From the NCBI GenBank assembly GCA_029204225.1, contig CM055097.1, positions 39,855,106 to 39,919,105 on the forward strand: DNA of 64,000 nucleotides, given 5' to 3'. A program made the position numbers and the translations under genes. This DNA comes from Diphasiastrum complanatum (Eukaryota; Streptophyta; Lycopodiopsida; Lycopodiales; Lycopodiaceae). Under the pieces are notes generated by a model. That model was not told the origin of the DNA. It was given only the letters and a program-made list of their open reading frames with translations, and did no database searches. Shown here in pieces: positions 49,946-62,006 of the stretch. Within the stretch, counting starts at the first letter, position 1, and each line of letters begins with the position of its first letter.

Positions 49946-50279
49946 TGCCACATTCTACAAAGTTTAAATGTCTTGAGTATAAGAATCTCCACAATTTTAC
50001 TCTTTTTTTCCTTGTGTATGAAATTTTTGCTAAGTATTATCTTTTTCTAACAACCATGGAAAATTACTTTTGGTTGTTGTTTGATACATTGCATGTTTGA
50101 TCACATAGTTATGTAGCCTATTCCTTACGTGGATTTGGGTCAACATGTTGTCTTGTTGAATGTACCTCATTGTAGAACAATAGATTTTGCTCAAAATTAG
50201 AGGATCCAAAAACAAATGCTAACTTTGTATATCTATCGTAGAAGATGAAAACAAATTAAATGAGCAATTTTAAATCTAC

Positions 50280-50467
50280 GAGTTTTTTATTACTTATAAT
50301 GAAAAAATATAAGCTGCAACAAAATAATGCTACTTTTGTTGTGACCACAATTGTAACAAAAAATTTGACCACAAATTCTCTGAGAGTTTTTTATTAACTT
50401 GTAATGAAAAAATATAAGCTACAACAAAATAATACTACTTTTGTCATGACCACAAATTCTCTTAATA
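50280..50467. repeat. Imperfect tandem duplication, ~104-bp period
   Basis: GAGTTTTTTATTA starts at 50280 and again at 50384, followed in both by TAATGAAAAAATATAAGCT(G/A)CAACAAAATAAT. The second unit is slightly shorter. Confidence 0.85.
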
Positions 50468-51505
50468 TTTGTATAGATTCTCTGAGTGGTACTTAGAAAA
50501 GACATTTTTCAATATGACATGTACTCTTTTTCATCAATGTTTTTAACAAGATTATTGCTTGACAACTTAATGATTAGTGCTTGTATCAATTTGTGCATTT
50601 TTATAATGAAAATTTTGTTTACATGACTTTTGCATTCTAATTTAAACTCTCTCTTCCACCATGATAGCTATCATCTATCAAAATCATGTGATGATTAGTG
50701 TTTTAAAATTGAATGAATCAAACTTCAACTCCTTATTTACCATCACACTTCCAAATTATGTATGCATATTGTTTGCATCTTGAATAAGACCTTCACTTCC
50801 ATGAAATTCATCAATCCTTTTAGTGAGTATATGTGCATTGTGCATTCCAGTTAATCTTTTGTAAAATCATACAAAGATGTGCAGTCAATCCAACTTTATT
50901 TCTACCATTACCTATATATGCAATCACCTACTTCAATATGACCTACTCTTCATTTTCCTTGCAATTGGACAATTTAGGTTTCTTCTTCCTCGTTTTCCTT
51001 GAGGGAGGTTAACTGGACTCACCATGAATGTTTTGATGTGAAAAAACTAACAAGACTTCCACACTAGTGGAGGGGGATCTAGCTACATAATTTTATCCTT
51101 TTGCTTTTACAAAAAGGTCCTTTTGATGATGGATACAACAAAACCCCAAAGTTTTTGGAGTACTTTATTGGCTTCCATGATCCATTGTCATCTTTCTCAT
51201 TGAAAAGTATTACAAAGTCAATTGAGGAGGTTGGTCTCCTTGATGGCGCCATGCCTTACTATAGAAATCTTTAAACTAAAAGCTCTCTTGTCGGAAAGGA
51301 GTGGAGCAATCTTTTATTGCTTTTTTTAAACATTTGAGTTTTTGGTGGAAAAGTCCAAAATTATTTGATTCAATGTTAACTACTATAATATGAGAATAAA
51401 ATCTACAGTATATTCCATAAACTAATTTTCTAAAAATGTTATTTTCAAAAAAATTGACACTTGTTTTTTTACATAGAAGATTAATGTTAAAATAATGAGA
51501 TTGTA
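50468..51505. other. No gene seen
   Basis: AT-rich sequence with short frames only and no domain recognised. Confidence 0.35.
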
Positions 51506-51735
51506 AGATTACATTTACGTTTATAGCCAAGGTCATTTGATTTGTATACATAAACCTTCATAACATTTTACCCCTCATTTTTGGAGATCCTAGGTCCAAT
51601 TCTTTGTGATCCCAGGGGATGAAAATACCAAAAGCATTTAAGGAGATCAATGACCGACAAAATGATGCATCACTCCTTTGGCTATCTTGTAGGATCTCAA
51701 TATTTTGGGAAGTTTGGATTGCCAAGAACAAAATC
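51506..51735 (+). repeat. Dispersed repeat, copy 2
   Basis: Matches 970-1192 in the same orientation. It continues without the MITE-like segment into ATGATAGATCACCAATATC and integrase sequence, so it likely belongs to a copia element. Confidence 0.7.
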
Positions 51736-51779
51736 ATCTTCATCGATGATAGATCACCAATATCAATTCTCAAAGTCAC

Positions 51780-52085
51780 CAAACTTGCTCATGCATGACT
51801 TAGTTATCTTTGCTATGTAAAGGCCTCCTAGCATGGTGTGTCACTTTTTGTTTCCTAATCAGTTTCCTCTGTAATTGCCACTACATATCACCAAAAATAC
51901 AATCATGTGTACCTAAATTGGATCTTGTCCATGTTGACATTTGACAGTGGGCCTATGCAGGCTTCTTCCATAGGGGGAGCAAAATAGTTCCTAACATTTA
52001 TTAATGATTATTCTCAAAGAAAAGTCACCTAGTTTTTTTTCTACAAAAGAAATATAAAGCATTCAAGCAGTTTAACTAGTAAGAA
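51780..52085 (+). pseudogene. Copia integrase fragment
   Basis: Reads LDLVHVD (first catalytic Asp), a GPMQA-type stretch, then FINDYSQ and FFLQKKYKAFKQF. The left part (CATGCATGACTTAGTTATC ... GGCCTCCTAGCATGGTGTGT) is a reverse copy of 38,335-38,420. Confidence 0.7.
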
Positions 52086-52249
52086 TGTCTCAGTAGACAT
52101 TAATAATCACTTCAAAATTTTCTAGATTATGAAATGATAACCATTTGTAACATATGACAGTACTAGAAAAATCAAAAAAATTGATATCTAACCTAGCGAG
52201 CTACTGGCTTAATCTTCAAAAAAATCATGTATAGTAGACATTTTTGTCA

Positions 52250-52520
52250 TCATAGGTCAATTGTTTGCCATCCGTAGCAAATCCAAAGAAACAAAAATTT
52301 AATTCTGCCATGCGTGGCAAATCTCCAAAGAATTCTCTGTAATTTTGCCTTGCGTGGTAGTCCCAGCAAACTTCTAGATTACATGTCACATGAAAAGGCT
52401 GTTATTTAACCGCTTTGCATGGTTGTACCATGCCAATTTATAAAATTCGATATAAACAAAAATTGGATTTTGAATAATTTTGGTGTGGCACAGCCATGCG
52501 TGGTTGTGCCACGCCCAAAA
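52250..52520. repeat. Series of GCCATGCGTGGC-type inverted motifs
   Basis: Variants of TGCCATGCGTGGCAAATC recur at about 52,267, 52,308, 52,347 and 52,425. The last, at 52,482-52,512, is a near-perfect 28-base palindrome (GTGGCACAGCCATGCGTGG then TTGTGCCAC). No gene is attached. Confidence 0.55.
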
Positions 52521-53660
52521 AATTCAAATTCGTTTTTGCTCCTTCTGCACCAAAGATCAACTCATTTTTAACCGACATGGTTGCCTGAAAGTTTTTGGCG
52601 TGGATGTGCAATGAACAAGTAATGTTTGGAACAGTTACTTGCAGGTTAATGGTTCATTTTGTGGAAGGATAATTCATTAACTTATTGATGGTTTGGATGT
52701 GGATCTAAATGTGGTATTGTTCCGAAATTTATGAATTTGATACCTAGATATTTAAGATTTTTGAATCATTTACAATTGGATTACTCTTGTTTAGAAGTTA
52801 ATTGGTTTAATAAGTAGTGTGAAGAGAATTCACCGAGAACTGTTTATTTTGATCTATATTGCTTATAAGACACATGATTTGTGAGTCATCAAAATTCATC
52901 TATGAGAATTGTGTGCATAGATTGTCATGATATACCAATAGAGAAATGATAGAATTGTGTAGTATTTAATGTCGAACTCCAAGAGGATAGCACTTCAAAG
53001 TTGATTAATTGATACAGCACTACAACAACTTAAAGAATATTTCACTGCATCCTTTTTCAAATTCACAACTTTTATCCATGGGTGTGGCTATGGATAATTT
53101 ATGCCATGCCATGGAAGATTCTAGGCTTTTGACCTTTTCTTTCTCAACAAATGGCTATCAATTTGGCTTGTGGCTTGACACTTGAGAATTTAAGGAATAT
53201 ATACATAAGATTTATATTGATTACATGAGTCATGTCTTCAAAATATATCACATCAATATTAGTCATGCCTACAATGTGTTCAAAAGTATCTTCGAAGAAA
53301 AATATCTAGTTCCTTGCATGATTCCAAAAGTTTCAAAGCAAAAATGTCCTTAAGGAAGTCTAAAGAAGTGGGTAGTTACCATTTTTTAAAGTACTAGCTA
53401 TCTCCAAGCAACAAAATCTTGATGGTCAAAAAAAAATTGAAGAAGTAATACTCCAAGAGTATTCCAACGAGGGCAATACTCTTGTGGAAGAAATGGGCAT
53501 GCACGCCTTTCATCATTGTTTTCAATTAGGGGACATGATTGGTTATCAAAGAAAGAAAACTTGGATCTAAGCGGTAAGGCATGAAGTAACACAAATATGT
53601 AGATTTTGGTAATGGAAATGCTTTAATGAGACCAATTTGGGTATTCTAGATAGTATTAAG
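52521..53660. other. No gene seen
   Basis: AT-rich sequence with no domain recognised. It could be the far end of element C, but I could not read reverse transcriptase in it. Confidence 0.3.
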
Positions 53661-53976
53661 TGTTAGAATTTCAAATCCAAAACACACTTAATGGATCATT
53701 AGATCTGTGGCTAAGTTGGAGTGCACAAGCTAGAAATCATGCACCTATCACGCTAGAATTTGGAAATACATGAAGATCTGATCATAAACACTAAGAAATG
53801 CTATAGTACTATCTTTGTCCATATAACAACAGTATTACATTGTCCTTCACACATGTGGATCCAATTACAACAAGAAAATTTACATTCTATACACTAGAAC
53901 TCAACATATCATGAGAAATATGCAAGAGATGGACATAGAATCAAAAGAGAAAAGCTCTCCATACAAAATGAGAACA

Positions 53977-54222
53977 TCAAGATAATTTCTCAACACTGGT
54001 ATAGATATTGAAATTTGCAATACTTAGATTGGTTTTCATTTTGTAGCATGTTGAGACAAAATGATTTCTCTTGCCACAAAGGTTGCATTTAGGATCCTTA
54101 GTTGCCTCCAATAGGTTGCCACCTATTGATGCCATGATGAGGAAGTAAAACCTTGTGATATGACTTTTCAGAATGTAATTTGTGACTTGAACACATTCAA
54201 CAGTCTGGAAGGATCTACACAA
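53977..54222 (-). CDS. Small zinc-knuckle protein of element D
   Basis: An open frame that includes ATG and MASIGGNLLEATKDP, then CNLCGKRNHFVSTC (CX2CX4HX4C intact) and YKMKTN, ending at a TGA about 20 codons later in sequence next to the left LTR. Element E carries the same start and a damaged knuckle at 8.0 kb. It looks like a gag reduced to its nucleic-acid-binding part. The C-terminus is probably an artefact of the internal deletion. Confidence 0.6.
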   Translation of the reverse strand: MCRSFQTVECVQVTNYILKSHITRFYFLIMASIGGNLLEATKDPKCNLCGKRNHFVSTCYKMKTNLSIANFNIYTSVEKLS

Positions 54223-55966
54223 GATCTAGAACACAAATTTTGAATCATATCTCTTTTCAACCTAGTCAATTGGAAACTAAGCTTTACTTTGATCAGTAAG
54301 ACAAAATCACTCTATCAAATCTCAAAAATCAGATCCAAACACCCCTATTGGACTCAAAAAACACCAATGACTCTTTCTTTTGAGAGTTGGAATGGATTTG
54401 AAAAGATTTGACACCTAGATTTTTCTTTTCTCTTGACTAGTTCACTCAACTTTTGAGATTCTTGAACAAACGATGGGTTTTGTTTCAAATACTTGAAAAT
54501 CAAACTTAATCACTTCTTTTGGACTCACTCTTGACCCAAAGAATCTCACTCTTGAGACTTGGAATGGACATGAAATGGTTTGATAACAATCTATGTCAAT
54601 AATTTTTCACCAAGCTTAAAAATTAGACATCAAGAGATTCACAAAGATCCCAACCATGTATGAACACTCCAATATGGACTCCTCCATGTTCTAGACTCCC
54701 AATGAGATCACAACTTGACCCTCACCCTCTCACAAAGAAAGTTGAATTAGAACTTATTTGAGTTTCATACATACAATGTCAAATTTTGCTCAAAAAATTG
54801 AATTCATTCACCTCTATTGGACTCCACCAAGTACCAATGACTATACATCTTTAGAGTTGGAATGAAATTCAAATTTTCATAAATGTGATACTTCTCTCTC
54901 ACTAAGATACGTGCTTACAAAGAGCTAATGCAACTTAGCAAGATTTGATCATAATGAAGAAGATCATTTTTCCACCAAAGTCACTAGTTCGTGCCCACTA
55001 CAAAGGAAAGATCTCTTGAATATTTTGAATCGACCACAACACATATGACTCACTGACATTGATGACTTTAATTAAAGTAAAAAAACACACTCACACACTT
55101 GATTAGGGATGAACAATGTGACTTGGATGTCAAATTTTTCTCCTAGTACTTGCCAAGAATTCTTATCACCTTGTATTGGTAGATTTTGCCTTTATGAGTG
55201 TTTGTGCTCTAGAAATTCACTTAAGATTTCACTTGGAGGACTTATCCAAGGGTGACTTCTAGCACTTAGATGTTTCTAGTCTCAACCCTTTCACTCTTGA
55301 ACACATCTAGAATGAAGGTACAATGGATTTCAATCTCTCCCCTTGCAAATCATTCCTTAATCTATGGTTTTTGCAATCTTTCACTCTCAACTTTAATGCA
55401 CACCCAAAGCATCTGAGAATCAATTGAAATGTACTGTAATAAATCTTCAAATCATCTATATGATTGATCTATACTAAGAACAAATCAAAGGAATAGAAAC
55501 AATGCATTAGAAAGCTTGAAAGATGCACTAGATTGACTAGTTTTGGGTGTATGAGGCATTAAATGCACCAAAATTGAATTTTCTCACTCAGAACAGGTTT
55601 TGTATGGCCTCACACACGTGGGAAGTACACTTGCAGTCCACAACAATATTTGGTACAAATATAATGATTCTATCTATCCATTCAAACTCGCTACTCAAGA
55701 TTAGCTAGTTTTCAAAAACTTGCTAGTTTGGGTGTATGAGTAAGATATAGCATCAAACTGAAAAATATAGCTCCAAAATTTATTGTACGGCCTCACACGT
55801 GTGGTCAGTACTCCTACAGCCCACAACCAAGTTTGATGCACAAATATCAAGGCTAACTAGCTCTTCAAACTCGCCCACTCAAGATTAGAGAGTTTTCTCA
55901 AAAACTTTCCAATTTGAGTGTTGTTTAGATCAATGCTTTAATCTCTTGTACTTGGCTCTAATACCA

Positions 55967-56320
55967 TGTTAAATTTCAGATAGGTAAAGACAAAGAATGG
56001 ATCTGGATCCTCAAGAGGTGTTGGATGCTAGATTACATGATATACTAATCAACCAATGATTAGATCTAGACTTAGATCAATTTTGCATCAAAAATTTAGC
56101 AAGAACACCAAGCAAATGATTAAACTTGAGACCTACTGCCCTCACACATGTCAAGAACAGTACATGTATAAACTTACAGCAAAGAGTGAAGTACACAAGT
56201 GTTAGAAAGCAATAGAACCTTAAACACAAAATGAGAATACTCAAGATATGCCTTCAAAACCAAGATCTTGTCTCCAAATTGCCAAATTAGACCAACTAAA
56301 CTAGTTGACATTTTTTCACA
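55967..56320 (-). repeat. 5' LTR of element D
   Basis: 354 bases. On the minus strand it starts TGTGAAAAAATG and ends CTGAAATTTAACA, directly before the primer site. Confidence 0.65.
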
Positions 56321-57371
56321 CTTCCTCTTCAACTAGTTTTATTGCACAACTTTAATCCATCTTAATAATGATATCCATTCTAAAAATAAACCTCCTTTCT
56401 ATGGTTTTATAACAGCTTTCATAATTGATATAGATAATAGTGTCCATATTGGATGCTTCACTATTTCTTACATCAATTTATATATCAAGATGAAAAGCTA
56501 ACATAGAATGTAAAATAGACTCACAATGAATGGATTTCTCCATGATTCCACCTTTAATATCTTTGAAAAATTAACAACAACCAAGCATTGAATGTGAATG
56601 ATAACCATTTTCTTGCATGTCTCCTCCATCTTTGTCCTTCCTTGATATGTCTTCACCATGAAAATCCACAAATGAGCCTCCATCTCCATCTTGCCACAAA
56701 AAATCATCATCACTTGATGAGTTGATCATGAATGAGTGATATAATGAGCCTTCCTTTGCTTCATTTCCATCAACAAAACTAGCCAAGAATGCTAGTACAA
56801 TTTGCAACATCAAAATGATGCAAAACAATGTAACTAGTTTCACTATATCTTGACAATTTGCACACACTCACATTAAATTGCTCAAACATGAGATAGAACA
56901 AGTAAAGTAAACTTGAACAACACTTTCTTGATGCTCCCTTGACCTTACTTGACTCTTCAATAACCAGCATATCCAAAGTATCTTTACCACTTGACTTCCC
57001 TTTCATGTCTTGACTAGCTCCAAATTGACACTTTCTCTTTTGTGTTGTTGAACCCCTTTGAGATCAACCTCTTGATCTTCAACTTGAACATCAAATTCAT
57101 TGAACAAAATTCATTTCTACATCCATTAGGTGCTTACAATCCATGAAAACCACCATCCACTTGCATAGCATCATTTACACAAGAAGATGAAATAGAACAT
57201 GTGAGTAAAACAAAGTTTGTACCTTCAACTTGCTTGCCCTTCTCATCATATGTAAGCCTAGATGCCTTTTGCCTTTGCCTGAGGATATTCTTAGAACTTG
57301 ACTTGGAGAGGCATCTCCACCATCACCATACAAAGAACCATCTTCATCACCACTAAAAATGTTAGGTTGGA
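56321..57371 (-). pseudogene. Element C, pol linker and beyond (left of B1)
   Basis: Next to the B1 insertion, minus-strand codons read NIFSGDEDGSLYGDGGDASP, the acidic linker between copia integrase and reverse transcriptase. It continues the frame interrupted at 62,007 after one frameshift. Further left are Ser/Asp-rich open stretches (SSSDDDFLWQDGDGG) that I cannot assign; no YVDD is visible. Confidence 0.5.
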
Positions 57372-57376
57372 TTGTT

Positions 57377-58201
57377 TGTGAGAAATTGGCAAAAATCTAG
57401 CTTGGTATTTTTTATGATAGAAGTTTGTTAATGAATCTCACATGTGTGGAGGATGTTCCCATGTGTGGAGAATTGTAAAGTAAATCAAAAATGTTTAAAA
57501 TAGGGGTCTCATAGAATTTCATAGTCAAGCATTTAGGTGTAGGATGTTGATAGGGTCAAATTTGGCATAGATGGCAAATTATCCATTTTTACTTGTAATG
57601 CCACTATTGAGCCAAAATAGAGTAGGAGGCCAAAATCGTGCCAATTAGAGTGTAGACAAGTGTAATTCTTTTGTTTGATGAAGTTTAAGAGGTCCAATAG
57701 GATTTAGAGGTGGAACCATGAGTGGTCCAATAGAATTTGAGGTTTGCTTAAAAATGGTCCAATAGAATTTAGAGGTGAATGGATCAATGGTCCAATAGGA
57801 TTAAGAGGTGGCAAAAGTGTGGTCCAATCATAGTTAAGCATAGTGGTAGCTCGTGGATCTACTAGTATCATTGTACTCCTCATTTGGATCTAATTGATTT
57901 TGAGATTGAGTGGATTTTGAGTGTAATTGGATTTCTAGCTTTCTCTCTCTACTCGAGAGCTCATGATGATTTTCTCTCTCTACCCGAGGAGAGCAGCTTG
58001 TTTTTACTTAGAATAATTTTTTAATACTTCCCAGACGTGTGAGTGAGAGTTGGTAGTGATTGAATGCATGTAGTAGTGTGTTTTTGCCATAGAATCAAAA
58101 ATAGATCTTGAATCTCAATTTAGTCTTGATCTTGGTGCATCTACACACCTTAGGAGATCACAAGTACATGTTGTGGACAGTCTACACGTGTGAAATCAAC
58201 A
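57377..58201 (+). repeat. 5' LTR of B1
   Basis: 825 bases, directly followed by the primer site. Contains CACATGTGTGGAGG, CCCATGTGTGGAG and TACACGTGTGAAATC motifs and paired CTCTCTCTACCCGAG stretches. Confidence 0.93.
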
Positions 58202-58214
58202 TGGTATCAGAGCC
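58202..58214 (+). other. Primer-binding site of B1
   Basis: TGGTATCAGAGCC, initiator tRNA-Met type, abutting the LTR. Confidence 0.92.
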
Positions 58215-58923
58215 TACCTAAGGTTACCATGCATTTTGAAACATTTGAGTGAAAACTATTCATCAATCTTGAGCTAGAAATTATCAAGATCCATTTTACT
58301 AGCTATCTTGTCAAATTTTGGATCAAAAGAGATCAATAGGGCATTGATTGGGTCTGACCTAGTACTGTACGGAATCAGGTGCCAGACACGTGTCAGGAAC
58401 ATCCAATTTCAGTTTAGGAGTTCTCTTTCATGTTTGATCCAAAAATCCTGCTAGATAGCTTGTTTTGAAGCTATTTTTGTCTAGTTTCTGATGCAATCAG
58501 TTTCATTCCGTTTGGTTGTGCCAATCAAAAGTTATAAGCTTTTGAAGACGGTTAGGTAGGGCACCTAGACCTGGGTGGACACATTTGGTTTGGTCAAGAG
58601 ATTGTTTGTTTGATCCAAAATCACAGTTGAATGCTTATCAATCTCATCTATATGTGATCTAGGCACTATTTTGAGATCTTAGCCATTTTGTTTCATGCAA
58701 TATCATTGTATTTGAGTCAAATTTGATTTCTTAGTATATTTCATACGTGCTAAGAGTGTTTGATCCTAACTTTGCCCATACTCCATCATTTAATGTGAAG
58801 TAGATCTAGTTTTGGAGAGATTGAGATAGCTAGTGAGAATCATCTCACAATTTGTTGCAAGACCTTGCATAAGAGATGGTAGCACACCATTATTGGATCC
58901 TATAGTGAGCGAGGCAACATTTT

Positions 58924-60510
58924 TTGTTCATCACTTTTATTTATCTCCATTTGTTGCAACCAAGTGAGAGATTGTCTACTTCCAATTATTCAATATGGAA
59001 GTTGAGGATGGAGTCCATCTTGATACTCCAAGATGTGATGGACATTGTACTTGGTATTGAGGAGGAGCCTCAAGTCCTTCAAGAAGTACAAAAATACAAG
59101 AAGAGAGCTAGGATGGCTCTCCACTACATTAAGATGAATGTCTCTAATGAGATATTGAGGGAGATTGGTGATTGTTCTACTTCTAAGGAAGCTTGGGATT
59201 GTCTCAAGTCCATCTATGAGGCTAAGAACACCTCTAGGCTCCTCACTCTTAGAAATCAAATCTTCCAAAGTAGTCAAAAGAGTGATAAGAGTGCATCTAA
59301 TTATGTTTTGAGAGTCAAGGATATTCATAGGGAGCTTGCATGTATTGGTGACTCAATCAATCAAAGTGAGCTAGTCCAAGTCATTCTCAATGGCTTAAGA
59401 CATGAATATGACAACCTTGTCCAATCCTATGCCATTAAGGAGGAGCTACCAAGTTTGGAGGCCCTTCAAAGTGTGCTTATTTCTGAAGAATCAAGACAAG
59501 AGTACAAACTCTTGAGGATGGACAAGTTATCACTCAATCATGATGTTGGCAAAGTTCTATTTGCCAAGCACAAAGAGAGGAATAAGAACCAACACCATCA
59601 CTTCTCTAATGACAAAGCTAAAGACCAAGATGGAGAGGAGGAGGAGGAGGATACCTCTCATGCTTCTACTTCAAATCTCAAGAAGAAGATCAAGTGCTTT
59701 TATTGTGGCAAGAAAGGCCATTATGCCACCAATTGCTTCAAGAAAAAGAATCAACTCAATCAAGCCAACATCACCAATGAGAAAGAAGACTATATTGCAA
59801 GTGATGGAGAAGGCTCTCTTATGGCATCAAGCTTCTCCTCTTCCACCTTCAACAACGATGACTCATGGTATATTGATAGTGGAGCATCTTCACATATGTG
59901 TGGCTCCAAGCACTCTTTTTCATCTATCATGCCTTATGATGGAGTCAAGAAGACCATATACATTGCAAGTAAGCATGAGTGCAATATTGAAGGAGTAGGG
60001 ATTATTCCCTTGAAGCTTGCATCTTCCAAAGATCTCTTTCTCAACAATGTTCTTTTTGTCCCAAAGCTTACAAAGAACATCTTAAGTGTTGGCCAACTTC
60101 TTGATAGTGGCTTTGATGTCAATTTAGATATTGACAATTGTGTGATCAAGAAGGATGGTGAGTTTGAAGGCATCTACAAATTGGATCCAAATGAGAGTGC
60201 AAACTCTCTTGATGTTTCTTATATGTCCAATATTTCAAAGGAGGATGATCACACAAGATGCACATATCTTCTCTCTTCAAGTATTATGGTGTATGATTAT
60301 TTCTTATTATTCAAAGCATATGTTGAGAAGAAATTCTCATTGAAGATCAAAGCTTTGAGGAGTATTGGAGCTCTTGAAGGAATAGCACCATATGAAGTTT
60401 TTTTCAAGATGAAGCCTAAGGTTGATCACCTTAGTGAACTTGGTAGTGCTTGCTTTGCACATATTGTTTGGATCTCAAAGTTCAAGAAAAGCTATACTAG
60501 TTTTGTATGA
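58924..60510 (+). CDS. gag-protease-truncated integrase polyprotein of B1
   Basis: A 528-codon open frame. Gag (UBN2 type): NYSIWKLRMESIL, EILREIGDCSTSKEAWDCL, NTSRLLTLRNQIF, SYAIKEELPSLEALQSVL. Zinc knuckle CFYCGKKGHYATNC (near 59,696). Protease WYIDSGASSHMCGS (near 59,866; DSG intact), then NNVLFVPKLTKNILSVGQLL. The integrase begins YDYFLLFKAYVEKKF and KIKALRS, then skips the catalytic core and continues GIAPYEVFFKMKPKVDHLSE before a frame that ends in SYTSFV. No ATG starts the frame; the first in-frame ATG is at 59008 inside the conserved gag, so translation may start elsewhere or the ATG is lost. Gag and protease look functional; integrase cannot be. Confidence 0.88.
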   Translation: MFITFIYLHLLQPSERLSTSNYSIWKLRMESILILQDVMDIVLGIEEEPQVLQEVQKYKKRARMALHYIKMNVSNEILREIGDCSTSKEAWDCLKSIYEAKNTSRLLTLRNQIFQSSQKSDKSASNYVLRVKDIHRELACIGDSINQSELVQVILNGLRHEYDNLVQSYAIKEELPSLEALQSVLISEESRQEYKLLRMDKLSLNHDVGKVLFAKHKERNKNQHHHFSNDKAKDQDGEEEEEDTSHASTSNLKKKIKCFYCGKKGHYATNCFKKKNQLNQANITNEKEDYIASDGEGSLMASSFSSSTFNNDDSWYIDSGASSHMCGSKHSFSSIMPYDGVKKTIYIASKHECNIEGVGIIPLKLASSKDLFLNNVLFVPKLTKNILSVGQLLDSGFDVNLDIDNCVIKKDGEFEGIYKLDPNESANSLDVSYMSNISKEDDHTRCTYLLSSSIMVYDYFLLFKAYVEKKFSLKIKALRSIGALEGIAPYEVFFKMKPKVDHLSELGSACFAHIVWISKFKKSYTSFV

Positions 60511-61074
60511 TGCTTATGGTATGGACATGTTTCTTGTCATTATTGACTTAGATATGTTTCCAATACTATTTGAAAGTAAGATATTGTATTGTCAAAAGTA
60601 TGCTCTTGTTTCCTGAGTAAGAACAAGATCGAGCTTGGTACTCACTTTTTTGAAAATCATGTTTTCACATGTTTTGAGGCAAATTGTAAACTTCTCTTGA
60701 GATTAAGTGAAGCATCCAAAGAGGACACTTACATCCTTGAGAGAGTAACTAGCCTAAAAAAGATCAAGATAGTCTTTGATATCAAGATTAGATCCATCAT
60801 GGATACAGTTCATTGTATGTGGACTAGTCAAGCTAGAAAGCATAATCTTGATAATCATCATTGTTTCACATCTTATGATCTCGATCCTTATGAGGCTTGG
60901 AAGCCTCAGATTTCTCTATTTATGGTGCATCCATCATGCAAGTGGAACTTTCAAAGCAAAGACCATCATCAAGCATGGAGGAAGCCCACGATCATTGTGG
61001 CATATTGGTGGAGCACTCTTCAAAGGCATTGGCAAGAGATCTCTACCAAAGAGATCTTATCATGGATATGGTGA
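60460..61074 (+). pseudogene. Domain X region of B1
   Basis: SSRKAILVLYDAYGMDMF in one frame, then from 60,589 another frame with CKLLLRLSEASKEDTYILE, FDIKIRSIMDTVH, a His/Trp-rich part (HCFTSYDLDPYEAWKP, WRKPTIIVAYWWSTLQRHW) and ending KEILSWIW at 61074. The ending and the CKL..R.SEAS..DTY block match element E. The N-terminal WLT..GKE block seen in B2 is deleted here (a direct join after CFAHI). No ATG opens the second frame. Unrecognised family. Confidence 0.65.
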
Positions 61075-61197
61075 GGGTGCTGCTATGATGGATCCCTTGG
61101 ATGGTCTTCACTTCTTATGCATACCAAAGGATCCACTCAAAAAGATTTACAAACTTCTCAAGTGATCTAGTACCTTTCCAAGCTGTTTTTTGAGGAG

Positions 61198-62006
61198 TGT
61201 GAGAAATTTGCAAAAATTATGATAGAAGTTTGTAAGTGAATCTCACATGTGTGGAGGATGTTCCCATGTGTGGAGAATTATAAAGTAAATAAAAAATGTT
61301 TAATATAGGGGTCTCATAGAATTTCATAGTCAAGCATTTAGGTGTAGGATGTTGATAGGGTCAAATTTGGCATAAATGACAAATTATCCATTTCCACTTG
61401 TAATGCCACTATTGAGCCAAAATAGAGTAGGAGGCCAAACTCGTGCCAATTAGAGTGTAGACAAGTGTAATGCTTTTGTTTGATGAAGTTTAAGAGGTCC
61501 AATAGGATTTAGAGGTGGAACCATGAGTGGTCCTATAGAATTTGAGGTTTGCTTGAAAATGGTCCAATAGAATTTAGAGGTGAATGGATCAATGGTTCAA
61601 TAGGATTAAGAGGTGGCAAAAGTGCGGTCCAATCATAGTTAAGCATAGTGGTAGCTCGTGGATCTACTAGTATCATTGTACTCCTCATTTGGATCTAATT
61701 GATTTTGAGATTGAGTGGATTTTGAGTGTAATTGGATTTCTAGCTTTCTCTCTCTACCTGAGAGCTCATGATGATTTTCTCTCTCTACCTGAGAAGAGCT
61801 GCTTCTTTTTACTTAGAATAATTTTTTAATACTTCCCACACGTGTGAGTGAGAGTTGGTAGTGATTGAATGCATGTAGTAGTGTGTTTTTGCCATAGAAT
61901 CAAAAATAGATCTTGAATCTCAATCTAGTCTTGATCTTGGTGCATCTACACACCTTAGGAGATCACAAGTACATGTTGTGGATAGTCCACACGTGTGAAA
62001 TCAACA
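61198..62006 (+). repeat. 3' LTR of B1
   Basis: 809 bases, matching 57377-58201 with a short deletion near the start. Followed by TTGTT. Confidence 0.93.

Larger units (their letters stand above)
53661..56320 (-). mobile_element. Element D: deletion derivative related to element E
   Basis: The right (5') LTR 55967-56320 begins TGTGAAAAAATG on the minus strand, like the LTR of E, and is followed by primer site TGGTATTAGAGCCAAG (55966-55951). The leader to about 54,230 is homologous to that of E. A small zinc-knuckle protein gene follows, then the element jumps to LTR-like sequence (53661 to about 53,990, starting TGTTAGAATTTCAAATC). No pol or domain X. No matching target duplication (TTAAG versus CTTCC), so the left end is uncertain and may belong to element C instead. 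Confidence 0.65.
57377..62006 (+). mobile_element. Element B1: complete non-autonomous copia-type element nested in C
   Basis: LTRs 57377-58201 and 61198-62006 start TGTGAGAAATT and end GTGAAATCAACA. The 5-bp target duplication is TTGTT (57372-57376 and 62007-62011). Primer site TGGTATCAGAGCC at 58202 and purine tract GAGGAG at 61192-61197. The interior encodes gag with a zinc knuckle, an intact protease motif, an integrase lacking its catalytic core, and domain X, but no reverse transcriptase or RNase H. The 3' LTR lacks about 19 bases near its start compared with the 5' LTR; otherwise they are very similar. B2 at 25 kb shares the same internal deletion. Confidence 0.95.
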
